Shown piece after piece: positions 45,930-54,315 of a stretch of DNA of 64,000 nt (position 1 is its first letter; each line of letters opens with the position of its first letter). Source of the DNA: Streptomyces sp. GKU 895. GTDB taxonomy: Bacteria > Actinomycetota > Actinomycetes > Streptomycetales > Streptomycetaceae. The stretch is taken from positions 62,001 to 126,000 of the forward strand of contig MWJO01000001.1 of assembly GCA_002027195.1 (NCBI GenBank). Direction: 5' to 3'. The notes under the pieces were generated by a model. It was not told where the DNA came from, ran no database searches, and was given only the letters and a program-made list of their open reading frames with translations. A program made the translations under genes and the position numbers.

Positions 45930-46310
45930 TCAGTACGGTGTGGGTGCCGTGGCGCCCGGATTCTCGACTGCCTGTTGCAACGCGGCTTCCAGTCGGTCGC
46001 GGGCCTGGGTCTGGGCGGCGATCCGTTCATTGAGGACTGCCAGACGTTCCTGTGCGACCTGCAGGCCCCTGTCCGAGGGCGGTGCCGCAGCCACGTCGCC
46101 GTCCAGGCATGTCAGGAACACCCGCACGTCGTCCAGGGTGAGTCCGGCGGCCAACAGGTAACGGATGTTGCCCACTCGCACCACGGCCCGCTCGTCGTAG
46201 ACGCGGTAGCCATTGGCGGCCCGTTCGCAAGAGATCAGCCCGGCCTGCTCGTAGTGCCGCAGCGCTCGAGCGGTCGTCCCGGTCGCCTTGGCCAGCTCAC
46301 CGATCCGCAC
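45930..46310 (-). CDS. MerR-family transcriptional regulator
   Basis: A 126-residue regulator: winged-helix VRIGELAKATGTTARALRHY, then EQAGLISCERAANGYRVYDE, followed by a dimerisation coiled coil (VAQERLAVLNERIAAQTQAR). No large effector domain follows, so it is a small MerR. GTG 46310 is chosen because the family begins at this residue and GGGAGG lies upstream; GTG 46340, which overlaps the SDR stop, is an alternative. It lies directly downstream of the SDR gene and probably controls it. Confidence 0.88.
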   Translation of the reverse strand: MRIGELAKATGTTARALRHYEQAGLISCERAANGYRVYDERAVVRVGNIRYLLAAGLTLDDVRVFLTCLDGDVAAAPPSDRGLQVAQERLAVLNERIAAQTQARDRLEAALQQAVENPGATAPTPY

Positions 46311-46336
46311 CCCTCCCACCTCCCGGGCCACTCCTA

Positions 46337-47104
46337 TCACGCCACGACCGCTCCGCCGTCGACCGGGAGTACGACTCCGGTGACGAACGAGGCAGCCGGG
46401 GCGGCAAGTTGGACGATCGCCCACGCCACGTCCTCGGGGCGGCCGATCCGGCCGAGGGGGGTGTGTGTCAACTGCCACTTCCGCACCGCGGCCATACGTT
46501 CCGGCGTCAGACCCTGATGGACGCCGATAGGGGTGTCGACCGCGCCGGGCGCGACCGCCACCACCCGGATCCCCCGGGATGCCAGTTCGACCGCCCAGCT
46601 GCGGGTCAGTAGCTCCAGGGCGGTCTTGGTCGCCGCATAGACCGAACTGCCCGGCCAGGCCCGCTGTCCCACCGAGGTACTGACATTGACGATCACCCCC
46701 CGCGACGCCTCCAGGAGTGGCAGCGCAGCCTGAGACAGCAATATGGGAGCGACGAGGTTGGTGGCGAGCTGAGGCTCGATCATCTCGGGCGTCAGCGTGC
46801 CCAGGGCGCCGCTGCGTACGATGCCGGCGTTGTTGACGAGCACGTCAAGCCGACCGTGTGTCTCCAGTACGGCCTGGAGAATCCGATGAGGCTCGCCCTC
46901 GGCAGTGATATCGGCGGCCAGCGGCGTGATCCTGGCATCCCCGGCAGCGGTCTCTTCGAGCCGCTCGACTCGTCGCCCGATCGCGACCACGTGGGCGCCC
47001 TCGGCGGCGAAGGCACGGGCAGTGGCCCGGCCGATCCCGGTGCCGGCTCCGGTGACGGCGACGATCCTGCTGGTGCGCGGTGCGATGCTGTTCATGCTCG
47101 TCAT
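46337..47104 (-). CDS. SDR-family oxidoreductase
   Basis: A 255-residue classical short-chain dehydrogenase: cofactor motif TGAGTGIGRATA, NNAG in VLVNNAGIV, catalytic Ser in NVSTSVG and YxxxK in YAATKTALELL, with the C-terminal GVVLPVDGGA. Substrate unknown. Start ATG 47104 or ATG 47095. Upstream, TTGACC (47135-47130, minus strand) and the partly symmetric CCTTGCCACTGGCGACAGG could form a long-spacer MerR-type promoter. The MerR gene overlaps or abuts its stop, so the pair is an operon. Confidence 0.9.
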   Translation of the reverse strand: MTSMNSIAPRTSRIVAVTGAGTGIGRATARAFAAEGAHVVAIGRRVERLEETAAGDARITPLAADITAEGEPHRILQAVLETHGRLDVLVNNAGIVRSGALGTLTPEMIEPQLATNLVAPILLSQAALPLLEASRGVIVNVSTSVGQRAWPGSSVYAATKTALELLTRSWAVELASRGIRVVAVAPGAVDTPIGVHQGLTPERMAAVRKWQLTHTPLGRIGRPEDVAWAIVQLAAPAASFVTGVVLPVDGGAVVA

Positions 47105-47209
47105 CGTTCAACCCTGTCGCCAGTGGCAAGGTCAAACGGCGTCCGGCAGACAGTGGTCACCGGGTATGGCACTTCACCTCCCCGGGGCGGCCGGCGGTGC
47201 CGTTGAAGA

Positions 47210-47518
47210 TCAGGTGATGGTGTCTTCGACAGTCGCACGTGGTCGAGGACGGTCTCGGGGCCGGTCATCTCCAAGCCGTGCCGCAGTTGCGGGGCGGGGT
47301 CGGCCACGCGTAAGTCGGCCTGCCGGTGGGTGCTCCGCAGGATGCTCAGGAAGGTGGAGTTGGAGGAGGTGTCGAGCACCACCCGGGTGTGTTCGGAGGC
47401 CGCGGTCTCTAGCGCGTCGGTGAGCGGGTTCGATGGAGTGAAGGTCGGGGGCGCCGTTGGCGACGACGCAGGCCCCGCCGCCTTCGTACGGAGCCCACCC
47501 CGTGGTTGACGACAGCAT
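47210..47518 (-). pseudogene. STAS-domain anti-sigma antagonist, two frameshifts
   Basis: From ATG 47518 the frame has GGGACVVANGAPDLHSIEP, then near 47435 STAS sequence moves to another frame (LTDALETAASEHTRVVLDTS, ADLRVADPAPQLRHGLEMTG) and near 47235 returns to the first frame (ATVEDTIT and a stop at 47210). The order matches the intact STAS protein at 54316-54684. The LDTSSNSTF region lacks two residues relative to the intact protein's LDAAGVTFADSMF. It is probably inactive. Confidence 0.7.
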
Positions 47519-47675
47519 GACCGCGCTGCGGTCGGCGCTGGCGACACACGTTCGCCCTGTCGTGTCGTCAGGGAGGCGGCTCGGCACCGACGGGCTCGGA
47601 CATCGACACGGGTTGGGGTCTCCTTCGAGCCTCGACCTGTGTAAAGGACGTAACCACTGACTACGCTGACGGCAC

Positions 47676-48098
47676 ATGGACGCGATCTTCCGGCTTCCGC
47701 CTCAATCCCCCCTGGCCGCGGCTGTTTCCGAGGAGTGGGGTTTGCTCCCGCTGCGTGTCCCCATGGGCTGGAACGTCATCTACAACACGTTGATGGCCCG
47801 ACGCCTGCCGGATGGAAGAGTCGAGGTCAACGACTCCGAGGACCTGTATTGGGCACGGACCGCACGACCGCCGTGGCTGACCGAGCAGGAGGTGGTGCGG
47901 AAGGGCGGCCTGCAGGCCCGGGAGATCAATATCGACGCGGGCTGGTATTACGGCTGCGGCTTCCGCGTTGTCGTCCTCGACCCTGACTGGGACCATGAGG
48001 GAGCCTCCTACACCACTTCCGACCTCGACGAGTTCGTCGCCACCCTTGAGGGGTGGATACGAATGATCAGCGAGCGGGGGGAACTCCCCAAGTCGTGA
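47676..48098 (+). CDS. conserved-looking protein of unknown function
   Basis: A 140-residue cytosolic protein with coherent composition and no frame breaks. It is rich in Trp and acidic residues (GWNVIYNTLMARRLPDGRVE, WYYGCGFRVVVLDPDWDHEG, TSDLDEFVATLEGWIRMI). No domain recognised; size and style resemble immunity or SUKH-neighbour proteins, which is only an impression. ATG 47676 has no strong ribosome site. It stands alone between two degraded loci. Confidence 0.6.
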   Translation: MDAIFRLPPQSPLAAAVSEEWGLLPLRVPMGWNVIYNTLMARRLPDGRVEVNDSEDLYWARTARPPWLTEQEVVRKGGLQAREINIDAGWYYGCGFRVVVLDPDWDHEGASYTTSDLDEFVATLEGWIRMISERGELPKS

Positions 48099-48130
48099 GG
48101 TCAACTTCCAAGCTGTCTCCTGGCATCGCG

Positions 48131-48640
48131 TCAGGCAGCATCAGCGCCAGGGCATCGTGGCGGTTCAGAAGCTGACTCACGCGGCGCGGTGGGCCAGGCT
48201 GTCTTCGACCTCATGGGCCAGGCCGAACAGCATGTCGGGCCGGTGTCCGGGCCGGCCCACGACGCCGGCGACGGCCGGGACGTCCGCCAGCAACGGCAGC
48301 AGTTGGGCCGCGCCGGGCCGCCCGCACGTGAGAGGAGTCGATCACCGCCCGCGACCAGTCCAGCTTCTTCGCCGACCGTAACTTCCTCAGCAGCACCGGA
48401 TGCAGCTGATCCCACACGCCGGCCTCGTTCCACGCCGCCAGGCGACACCAACACGTCAGACACGAGCCGAACCCAGCTCCTGGGGCAGCTACTCCCGCCG
48501 GATCCCGAGCACGAACAGGATCCCGCACTGTGTCTGCCGGTCCGGAATCGCGGCCGGCCCGCCACCGACTTCGGAGCCGGTCGGGACGACAACTGCTCGA
48601 TCAACAACCACAGTCCATCCGAGACGAACCACGGCCTCGG
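48131..48640 (-). mobile_element. IS5-family transposase, degraded
   Basis: Transposase pieces occur in three frames on the minus strand: WFVSDGLWLLIEQLSSRPAP and AGRPRF, then RLAAWNEAGVWDQLHPVLLR and KLRSAKKLDWSRAVIDSSHV, then QLLPLLADVPAVAGVVGRPR and RPDMLF. The DDE core between RAARRGP and QLLPLL is deleted and at least two frame changes separate the pieces. No clear terminal repeats could be assigned. Confidence 0.75.
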
Positions 48641-48904
48641 CCGTCGCTTCCACACCACCACCCCAACGAACGCCAACACCGACAGCCACATGATCAACCG
48701 ACTCCTGTCGGGGCCTCTTAGCCGGAGGAGTCAGGCTTGTCCCTGGCCAGGCCGCGCAGCCCTGCCAGGGTGGTCAGGATGCCGCGGGGACCGCCTCTTC
48801 GACGCTGCGGGCCGTGATGAGCTGTGCGTTGCCGTCGGCGAGGCTGACGAGCAGTCCCACCACGGCGACCTGGCCGGCGGCGACCTTGGATCCTCGGGCG
48901 CGCG

Positions 48905-49042
48905 CCCGCGGGCCCGCCCGGCACGCCCTCACCGGTCCTGCCGTCCCCACCAGGTGCTGAGCGAGGGCGCTTTGGGGCGCGGCAGGGGGATTCTGCCTGG
49001 TGGGCGGTATGCGGGCGGCGTCTCGGGGCAGGCGGGCGGCAT
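48905..49042. repeat. STAS/ANTAR divergent intergenic region, copy A
   Basis: Aligns by eye with 54645-54795: shared CGGCACGCCCTCACCGGTC (antisense to the STAS N-terminus) and TGCCTGGTGGGC followed by GTATGCGGGC. Here the STAS start codon position is AGG instead of ATG, while the ANTAR ATG is present. Minus-strand frames at 48720-48900 hold only broken sequence. Confidence 0.6.
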
Positions 49043-49415
49043 GAGGCCTCCCCAGGACCACCATCGGCGTGACCGTGCACGCAAAGCCGACCCGCGTGCA
49101 GCAACTGACACCGGTTCCGGCAGCGCTCTCAGGGAGGAGCAGGTCGTGGAGCTGCTGCGGGAGAGAGAGCAGCTCAGGCAGGCCATGCAGGAGCAGCCGG
49201 TGATCGACATGGCCTGCGGGGTGCTGATGGTCGGCTTCGCCTGCGACCTCCGGGAAGCCAAGAGCCTCCTTGCCGCCGTGGCCGGCCGGGCCGACGCCAG
49301 CGTGCGGGAGGTGGCTGAGGCGGTCGCCTCGGCTGCGCGGGGCAAGCCGCTGCCCGAACTGCTCCAGGAGCACCTCGTGACAGCGGCGCGGGCCCGGCAG
49401 ACGGGGCGGACATGA
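49041..49415 (+). CDS. ANTAR-domain RNA-binding antiterminator
   Basis: A 124-residue protein. Residues about 30-95 carry the ANTAR three-helix fold (EREQLRQAMQEQPVIDMACG, VLMVGFACDLREAKSLLAAV, then DASVREVAEAVA). ANTAR domains bind paired RNA hairpins and prevent transcription termination. No GAF sensor domain is attached. ATG 49041 is supported because the duplicated copy at 54 kb has ACG at the equivalent place; residues 1-25 are Arg-rich and unlike the family, so the natural N-terminus may be altered. Confidence 0.65.
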   Translation: MRPPQDHHRRDRARKADPRAATDTGSGSALREEQVVELLREREQLRQAMQEQPVIDMACGVLMVGFACDLREAKSLLAAVAGRADASVREVAEAVASAARGKPLPELLQEHLVTAARARQTGRT

Positions 49416-49525
49416 CAGCGGCTCAGCGAGGGTAGGGGGACGGCGCTCAACAGAGAGGGCCGCATATCCTCCGGTTCCGAGGAGACGGCCGCGGGTCGTT
49501 GAGAGCGGTACTTAAGATGATCTGC

Positions 49526-50371
49526 ATGACGTCCTCCAGTCAGATCCGTCAACCGACGAGGCGACCGCGGGTCGGGCGCACCGCATTTCTGACGTGCACC
49601 CCCCTGTTCTGGGGGTTGGCGCGGAGCACCGCGTTGTTGGACATCGACCTTGTCCAGGACACACCGGACCGGCTGACGGGACGGTTGCTCTCCGGTGACC
49701 TGGACGTCAGCTCGATCTCCTTGGTCGAGTATCTGCGGCACAGCGATGACCTCGTGATGCTGCCCGACATCGCCGTCGGAAGTGACGGGCCGATCCAGTC
49801 CTGCGCGATTGTCACGAAAGTGCCGCTGAGCGCGCTGAATGGCCGCACGGTCGCACTCGCCACGACCAGTCCCACCACCGCACAGATGTCCCGGTTGCTG
49901 TTGGAGCAGCGCTACGGGGTCACTCCGAGGTATGTGACCGGGCCGCCTGATCTGGAAGTCATGCTGGAGTCTGCCGACGCCGCTGTCCTGACCGGGGACG
50001 CCGCCCTGGCGGCGACGATGAACCCGTCCGTCTCTCCCGGCGTTCGGACGTACGACCTGGGAGAGCTGTGGAGACACTGGTCAGGGCTGCCTTTCGTACT
50101 GGCCGTGTGGGCGGTACGAAAAGAGACAGCGGCGCAGCGGCCGGACATGGTCGGTATGGTGCACCGCAGTCTGCTGGCCGCGCGGGGCCTCGCGCGGAGT
50201 GAGTCCCGCGAGCTTGCCGACCGGGTTGCCCTCTGGGAACCGTTCACCGCCCCGATGCTGCAGGACTACTTCACCCGGACCCTGGCCTTCTCCCTCGGAA
50301 AACGGGAACGGCTGGGACTGAGCGAATTCGCGCGCCGTTCGGGGTACGTCACGACTGCTCTCCCCTCTTAG
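49526..50371 (+). CDS. mqnA: MqnA-like chorismate dehydratase (futalosine pathway) paralogue
   Basis: A 281-residue periplasmic-binding-like enzyme that in the futalosine route makes 3-enolpyruvylbenzoate from chorismate. Family pattern: RPRVGRTAFLTCTPLFWGLA, DTPDRLTGRLLSGDLDVSSI, SLVEYLRH, LPDIAVGSDGPIQSCAIVTK, AAVLTGDAAL and DLGELWRHWSGLPFVLAVWA. ATG 49526 lies just before the conserved start; TTAAGAT eight bases upstream may be a -10 box for a leaderless message. It is alone, without mqnB/C/D, and differs from the expected core protein (SVSPGVRTYD insertion, Thr for Asn in FLTCTPL), so it is probably a second copy with altered role. Confidence 0.8.
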   Translation: MTSSSQIRQPTRRPRVGRTAFLTCTPLFWGLARSTALLDIDLVQDTPDRLTGRLLSGDLDVSSISLVEYLRHSDDLVMLPDIAVGSDGPIQSCAIVTKVPLSALNGRTVALATTSPTTAQMSRLLLEQRYGVTPRYVTGPPDLEVMLESADAAVLTGDAALAATMNPSVSPGVRTYDLGELWRHWSGLPFVLAVWAVRKETAAQRPDMVGMVHRSLLAARGLARSESRELADRVALWEPFTAPMLQDYFTRTLAFSLGKRERLGLSEFARRSGYVTTALPS

Positions 50372-50561
50372 TCTCAGCCAGAGCTTCGGGAAGCATTCCA
50401 AGGGCAGGAGCATCACCTCGACCCTGCGGTCAGTGGACCGCTTCAGCGGCTTCGCGTCGTGCTTCCGGCTGCTCGACTCCGACTCCTACTGGGTGGACAT
50501 CCCGGGATTCGACGACTGCTCGGCCGCGGGCCCCAAGATCGACTGCACCATGAAGCCGTAA
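50372..50561 (+). pseudogene. C-terminal fragment of an unknown secreted protein
   Basis: Frame without a start reads SFGKHSKGRSITSTLRSVDR, then FSGFASCFRLLDSDSYWVDI and PGFDDCSAAGPKIDCTMKP to TAA at 50559-50561. The cysteine pattern and clean stop followed immediately by a strong hairpin indicate the tail of a real gene whose beginning has been replaced by the mqnA-like gene. Family not recognised. Confidence 0.5.
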
Positions 50562-50576
50562 CCGGCAGCCCGTGAC

Positions 50577-50613
50577 AAGGGGGGTGCGCACCAGCCGGGT
50601 GCGCACCCCCCTT
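50577..50613. terminator. perfect 16-bp hairpin terminator
   Basis: AAGGGGGGTGCGCACC (50577-50592) and its exact complement (50598-50613) flank a five-base loop. It serves the gene remnant on the plus strand and the SMI1/KNR4 gene on the minus strand. Confidence 0.8.
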
Positions 50614-50651
50614 GCCGTGCTCAACCCCGACTCGGCCCCGGGGACGTTCGT

Positions 50652-51203
50652 TCAGTCCCAGGACAGCGTGTCGTCCTTGACGAAAGGCACATAGCCGCGC
50701 AGTTTCGTGACGTTCTCGACCGCGTCGGCCAGGTTCTCGGTGAAAGAGGCGAGCGAGTCCCACCGCCCGCACTCCCCGCCGCTCTCCATGAAGAAATAGC
50801 CCACCTTCCCGTAGCCGGGCCCGGGACGAGCGTCGACGAAGCAGCAACTGGCCCCGTCGTGGTTGGCCGAGAAGGGAATCCACTGCGGGTGCCACCACAC
50901 CCCGAGAACCTCGTCGCTGTCGATGGAACCGCTCAGCCTTCGGGTCAGCACGGTGGCCTCCTGGACGGAGAGCAGCCGTGCCTCGCCCGGGAGGAAGGCG
51001 CCCGCTTCGGTGTGGTCGGCGCCGTCATGCAGTTCGAAGAGACGTACCAGCTGGTCGGGAAACTCGGCCCCCGTTTCCTCCTGTGCCCTCGCGATCGTCG
51101 CGGGATCAGCGGGCGGCCGCAGCGCGGCCCGGCTCGCGGGTGCCATCACCTCAAGCCACTGCTCCACGCCCGACCAAGCCCGATCCAGAGATCCTCGCCC
51201 CAT
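50652..51203 (-). CDS. SMI1/KNR4 (SUKH) family protein
   Basis: A 183-residue cytosolic protein. The SUKH fold is suggested by MAPASRAALRPPADPATIAR, EETGAEFPDQLVRLFELHDG and IPFSANHDGASCCFVDARPG, followed by GKVGYFFMESGG and the C-terminal SLASFTENLADAVE. Members are often immunity proteins for polymorphic toxins but also occur alone. ATG 51203 follows AGAGGAG. No toxin gene is next to it. Confidence 0.82.
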   Translation of the reverse strand: MGRGSLDRAWSGVEQWLEVMAPASRAALRPPADPATIARAQEETGAEFPDQLVRLFELHDGADHTEAGAFLPGEARLLSVQEATVLTRRLSGSIDSDEVLGVWWHPQWIPFSANHDGASCCFVDARPGPGYGKVGYFFMESGGECGRWDSLASFTENLADAVENVTKLRGYVPFVKDDTLSWD

Positions 51204-51289
51204 TGGACTCCTCTCTCTCGACACGACCGCCTTGTGCGTTGCGGGAGGCATCCCGGTCACCCAACCGGTGGCCACTCGGAAAAGGCTCG

Positions 51290-51689
51290 TTAGCGGCCGA
51301 CCAGGGCTCCGTAGAGGGCAATTCCGTCCTCGGAGCCGTTCCTGAGCCGCTTGATCACTCGTTGGACCGGCCAGATGATGCCGCCTTCGGCGAGATGCAG
51401 TTCGACGTTGATCTCCCCTCGCGGGTCGTCATCGTCGGCCCGCCAACTCCCGCCCCGCTCGCGCCGAATGGTCTCGGCCGACGTACGCGCCGAGGGCGAA
51501 GAGCTTGTGCCCCAGAGCGTCGGCCAGCAGACCGCCGGGGCGAGCGCGCCCGTCGGACCAGTGGTCGTCGATGAAGCGGTCGATCTCCGCGAGGCTCTGC
51601 GGGGAGAAGTCCGCCTGGTAGCCGGAGTGTTGCAGCGCGCCTGCGATCCATTCGGCGGCACTGGTCACGTCCTGCGGAAGGGTGGCCAT
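51290..51689 (-). pseudogene. unknown conserved-type protein, one frameshift
   Basis: From ATG 51689 (preceded by GGAG) the frame runs ATLPQDVTSAAEWIAGALQH to HKLFALGAYVG near 51485, then coding quality moves to another frame: ETIRREGGSWRADDDDPRGE in reconstructed form and LHLAEGGIIWPVQRVIKRLR to TAA at 51290. One extra C at about 51483 explains it. The roughly 130-residue product, with an acidic centre and a C-terminal WPVQRVIKRL helix, resembles DUF3806-like proteins, but this is not certain. Confidence 0.6.
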
Positions 51690-51854
51690 GCGAGCTCCTC
51701 TCACCCGGAAGCCCTGACGCCGAGCTCCCACGGCGATCATCCTGCCAGCGGCGGCCATGGCGGTGTTGATCGGCACCGGGGTACGACCGCGGTCCTACCC
51801 CGGTGCCGTGGTGCCGCGTCGGAATCCACACCGGTGGCGGAGGGCCCGTGGGCC

Positions 51855-52127
51855 CTACGGTGCGCGGAAGCGGAACGCCCCTGCCCCGCCACCCAGTGTG
51901 AGCCAGACGTATTCGCCTTCCCTGACCAGCCGGAGGGCGATGTACGCGCAGCCCGGGCACCGGGCCGTCAGGCCCGGTTCAGGGCCGTAGACGTGGAGTT
52001 GGGCCAGTGGGCCCGACTGCGAGCACTCCGGGCAGCGCCACCAGGCCGTTGTCGCCTCCACGGAGAGGATCTCCGAGAGCGGGCCGGCGAGACAGTTGCC
52101 GTCGAGGTGGGCGGTGTCGTCTGCCAT
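51855..52127 (-). CDS. DUF6510-like zinc-ribbon protein
   Basis: A 90-residue protein. LDGNCLAGPLSEILSVEATT opens it, then two CxxC pairs (WWRCPECSQSG and ARCPGCAYIALRL) form a zinc ribbon. Such proteins are regularly found next to FAD-binding oxidoreductases in actinomycetes, as here, where it begins 13 bases after the reductase gene. It may be an electron-transfer accessory; no redox centre beyond the cysteines is visible. Confidence 0.75.
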   Translation of the reverse strand: MADDTAHLDGNCLAGPLSEILSVEATTAWWRCPECSQSGPLAQLHVYGPEPGLTARCPGCAYIALRLVREGEYVWLTLGGGAGAFRFRAP

Positions 52128-52139
52128 CAGGACCTCCGG

Positions 52140-52859
52140 TCAGCCGAAGCGTTCGGTGCGGATGGTGGCGGGGTCGCGGCCCAGGTCGACGAGCAGGTTG
52201 CCGGCCGTCTCCACGAAGCCGGTGGGGCCGCAGACGTACACCGGGCTGGCCGGCTCCAGACGGGCCGCCGCCTTCTCCAGGTCGGTCGACGTGAGGCGGC
52301 CCGGGGCCCGGGCGCTGCCGGGCGGGGCCTGCCGTGTGTAGAGGACGTCGACGTCGAGGTGGGGGTCTCGGCGGTCGGTGAGCTCGTCGCCGTACCAGAT
52401 GTCGGCCGGGGTGCGGACCGAGTACAGCAGGTGGAACGGGCTCGTCGAGCGGGCCGCGCGGTGGGCCCGGATCATCGCCGCGAGCGGTACGACTCCCGAG
52501 CCGCCCGCGACGAGCAGCGTGGGCTCGGTCTGTTCGCGGTGCCAGACGAACCAGTTGCCGAGCGGGCCGCGGATCTCGACCTCGGCGCCCGGCGGCAGGT
52601 CGTCGGCGAGGTAGGGCGAGACCTCACCGTCGGCCACGGCCTGCACGCCCAGTTCGATCCGGTCTCCGTCGGCGGGCGCGGCCAGCGAGTAGCTGCGTAC
52701 GGCCTGGTAGCCGTCGTCGGCGGTGAGGCGCACGTCGACGTGCTGGCCGGGCAGATGACCGGGCCAGCCGGGCACGGTGAACAGCAGGGTGCGCGCGGTG
52801 GCGGTCTGCGGGCGGCGCTCGCCGAGGCGGGCCCGGCGCCATGCGAGGGACATCGCCAT
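52140..52859 (-). CDS. ferredoxin-reductase-type FAD-binding oxidoreductase
   Basis: A 239-residue flavoprotein. FAD-binding barrel with RSYSLAAP, pyridine-nucleotide domain with VAGGSGVVPLAAMIRAH, and C-terminal PVYVCGPTGFVETAGNLLVD. It lacks an iron-sulfur domain. ATG 52859 lies two bases before the stop of the molybdopterin gene on the same strand, so the pair is coupled and the flavoprotein probably feeds electrons to, or takes them from, the molybdoenzyme. The longer upstream frame is out of phase with the neighbour and rejected. Confidence 0.88.
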   Translation of the reverse strand: MAMSLAWRRARLGERRPQTATARTLLFTVPGWPGHLPGQHVDVRLTADDGYQAVRSYSLAAPADGDRIELGVQAVADGEVSPYLADDLPPGAEVEIRGPLGNWFVWHREQTEPTLLVAGGSGVVPLAAMIRAHRAARSTSPFHLLYSVRTPADIWYGDELTDRRDPHLDVDVLYTRQAPPGSARAPGRLTSTDLEKAAARLEPASPVYVCGPTGFVETAGNLLVDLGRDPATIRTERFG

Positions 52860-52861
52860 GC

Positions 52862-53461
52862 TCAGTCTCCCCAGTTGCGCTGCTCGCGCCACGGATCGCC
52901 GTAGTTGTGGTAGCCGACAGTCTCCCAGAAGCCCGGGTCGTCCTCGTGCGTGAGCCGCAGTCCGCGCACCCACTTCGCCGACTTCCAGAAGTAGAGGTGC
53001 GGCACGAGAAGCCGTGCCGGGCCGCCGTGTTCCGGGGAGAGCGGGTAGCCGTCGTAGGTGTGCGCGACCCAGGCCTTGCCGTCGAGGAGGTCCTCCAGCG
53101 GGAGGTTGGTGGTGTAGCCGCCGTAACTGTGGGCGACGACGAAGTCGGCGGACGTCTCCACGTCCTCGAAAAAGGCGTCGATGGGGACTCCGCGCCACGG
53201 GGTGTCGAACTTGGACCAGCGGGTCACACAGTGGATGTCCGTGACGGTGTCCTGCTGTGGCAGGTCCATCATCTCCTCCCAGGTCCAGGAGTGTGTCTCC
53301 CCGGTCTCGGTGGTGATGGTGAAGGCCCAGGTGTCGGTGGCGACCCGCGGGGTCGGCCCCGCGGACAGCACGGGGAACTGCTCGGTCGGGTACTGGCCGG
53401 GAGGCAGCCGGTCCGCCAGCGAACGGGCCCGCCCGCGGAAACCGGGTGAGAAGGAGCTCAT
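52862..53461 (-). CDS. sulfite-oxidase-fold molybdopterin oxidoreductase
   Basis: A 199-residue protein of the YedY/MsrP-like molybdopterin family. The molybdenum-ligating Cys lies in DIHCVTRWSKFDTPWRG; DAFFEDVETSADFVVAHSYG and GGPARLLVPHLYFWKSAKWV are family landmarks. No Tat signal is present, unlike MsrP, so it stays in the cytosol. First of a three-gene operon with the FAD reductase and the zinc-ribbon protein. The substrate is unknown; an S-oxide or N-oxide is possible. Confidence 0.88.
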   Translation of the reverse strand: MSSFSPGFRGRARSLADRLPPGQYPTEQFPVLSAGPTPRVATDTWAFTITTETGETHSWTWEEMMDLPQQDTVTDIHCVTRWSKFDTPWRGVPIDAFFEDVETSADFVVAHSYGGYTTNLPLEDLLDGKAWVAHTYDGYPLSPEHGGPARLLVPHLYFWKSAKWVRGLRLTHEDDPGFWETVGYHNYGDPWREQRNWGD

Positions 53462-53691
53462 GAGGTGGTCGGTCTCCTCGACTCGGAAGGGCGGAACAGC
53501 CGGATTCCCCCATCATGAGCCGTCCCTCCCGCGCCTGCACACCGTTCGGACATACGGCCGCCGCAAGCTTCCGAGCAGCGCCGCCTCGAGCGTGGTGTGA
53601 CGGCACGCAGGGCGCAGCTCGGCGGTGTCCTTGTTCTCACCGACCGGGGCTGGTCTGCATACCGCTATGCGGCCGTCCCACCGTCAGAAGG

Positions 53692-54207
53692 TCAGCGCGT
53701 GCGGTGGTCGTCCGGCATCGGCGAGGGTGCCTCGGTGGCCCAGGCCAGTAGCATCCGCAGGCCGTCGTGCGATGGGCTGCCCGGCTCGGCGGCATACGTG
53801 ATCAGTGCCTGATCGGCGTCGTCCGCTGCGCGCAGGGTCTCGTAGGCCAGTTCCAGATCGCCGACGACCGGATGGTGGAATCGCTTGGTTCCCGAGGTCT
53901 TGTCCTGTACCGGGTGCTCGGCCCACCAGCGACGGAAGTCCTCGCTCTTCATCGACAGTTCGCCGATCAGGCTCGCCAGCTGCGGGTCCTCGGGGTGTCG
54001 TCCCGCGTCCAGGTGGAGGTAGGCCACGTTCTCGCGGGCGCAGGAGGTCCAGTCCGCATACAGTTCCCGGGACGCCTCGTCGAGGAAAGTGATCCGGGCG
54101 ATGTTGCGCTCGGCCCGGTCCAGGGCCGCGTAGCCGTGGCCGTGACCTTTGGGGTGGTCACCTGTGTCACCGGCCGCCACCGTCGTAGACGGTGGTTTTG
54201 CCGTCAA
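53692..54207 (-). pseudogene. XRE regulator fragment: MmyB-like ligand domain only
   Basis: The frame carries the C-terminal domain of helix-turn-helix MmyB-type regulators: FLDEASRELYADWTSCAREN, LDAGRHPEDPQLASLIGELS, EDFRRWWAEHPVQDKTSGTK, RFHHPVVGDLELAYETL. The N-terminal DNA-binding half is missing; the first 25 residues are unrelated. Upstream (54167-54320, minus strand) lies another startless fragment reading GQWQAEDHTGRTAIFDPDTA. The domain could still fold but cannot bind DNA. Confidence 0.7.
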
Positions 54208-54315
54208 TGCCGGTGACCCTGGCCAGGTTGCCTGCGGTGTCCGGGTCGAAGATGGCCGTGCGGCCGGTGTGGTCCTCGGCCTGCCACTGGCCCGCGTCCG
54301 GTACGCGAGACGGAT

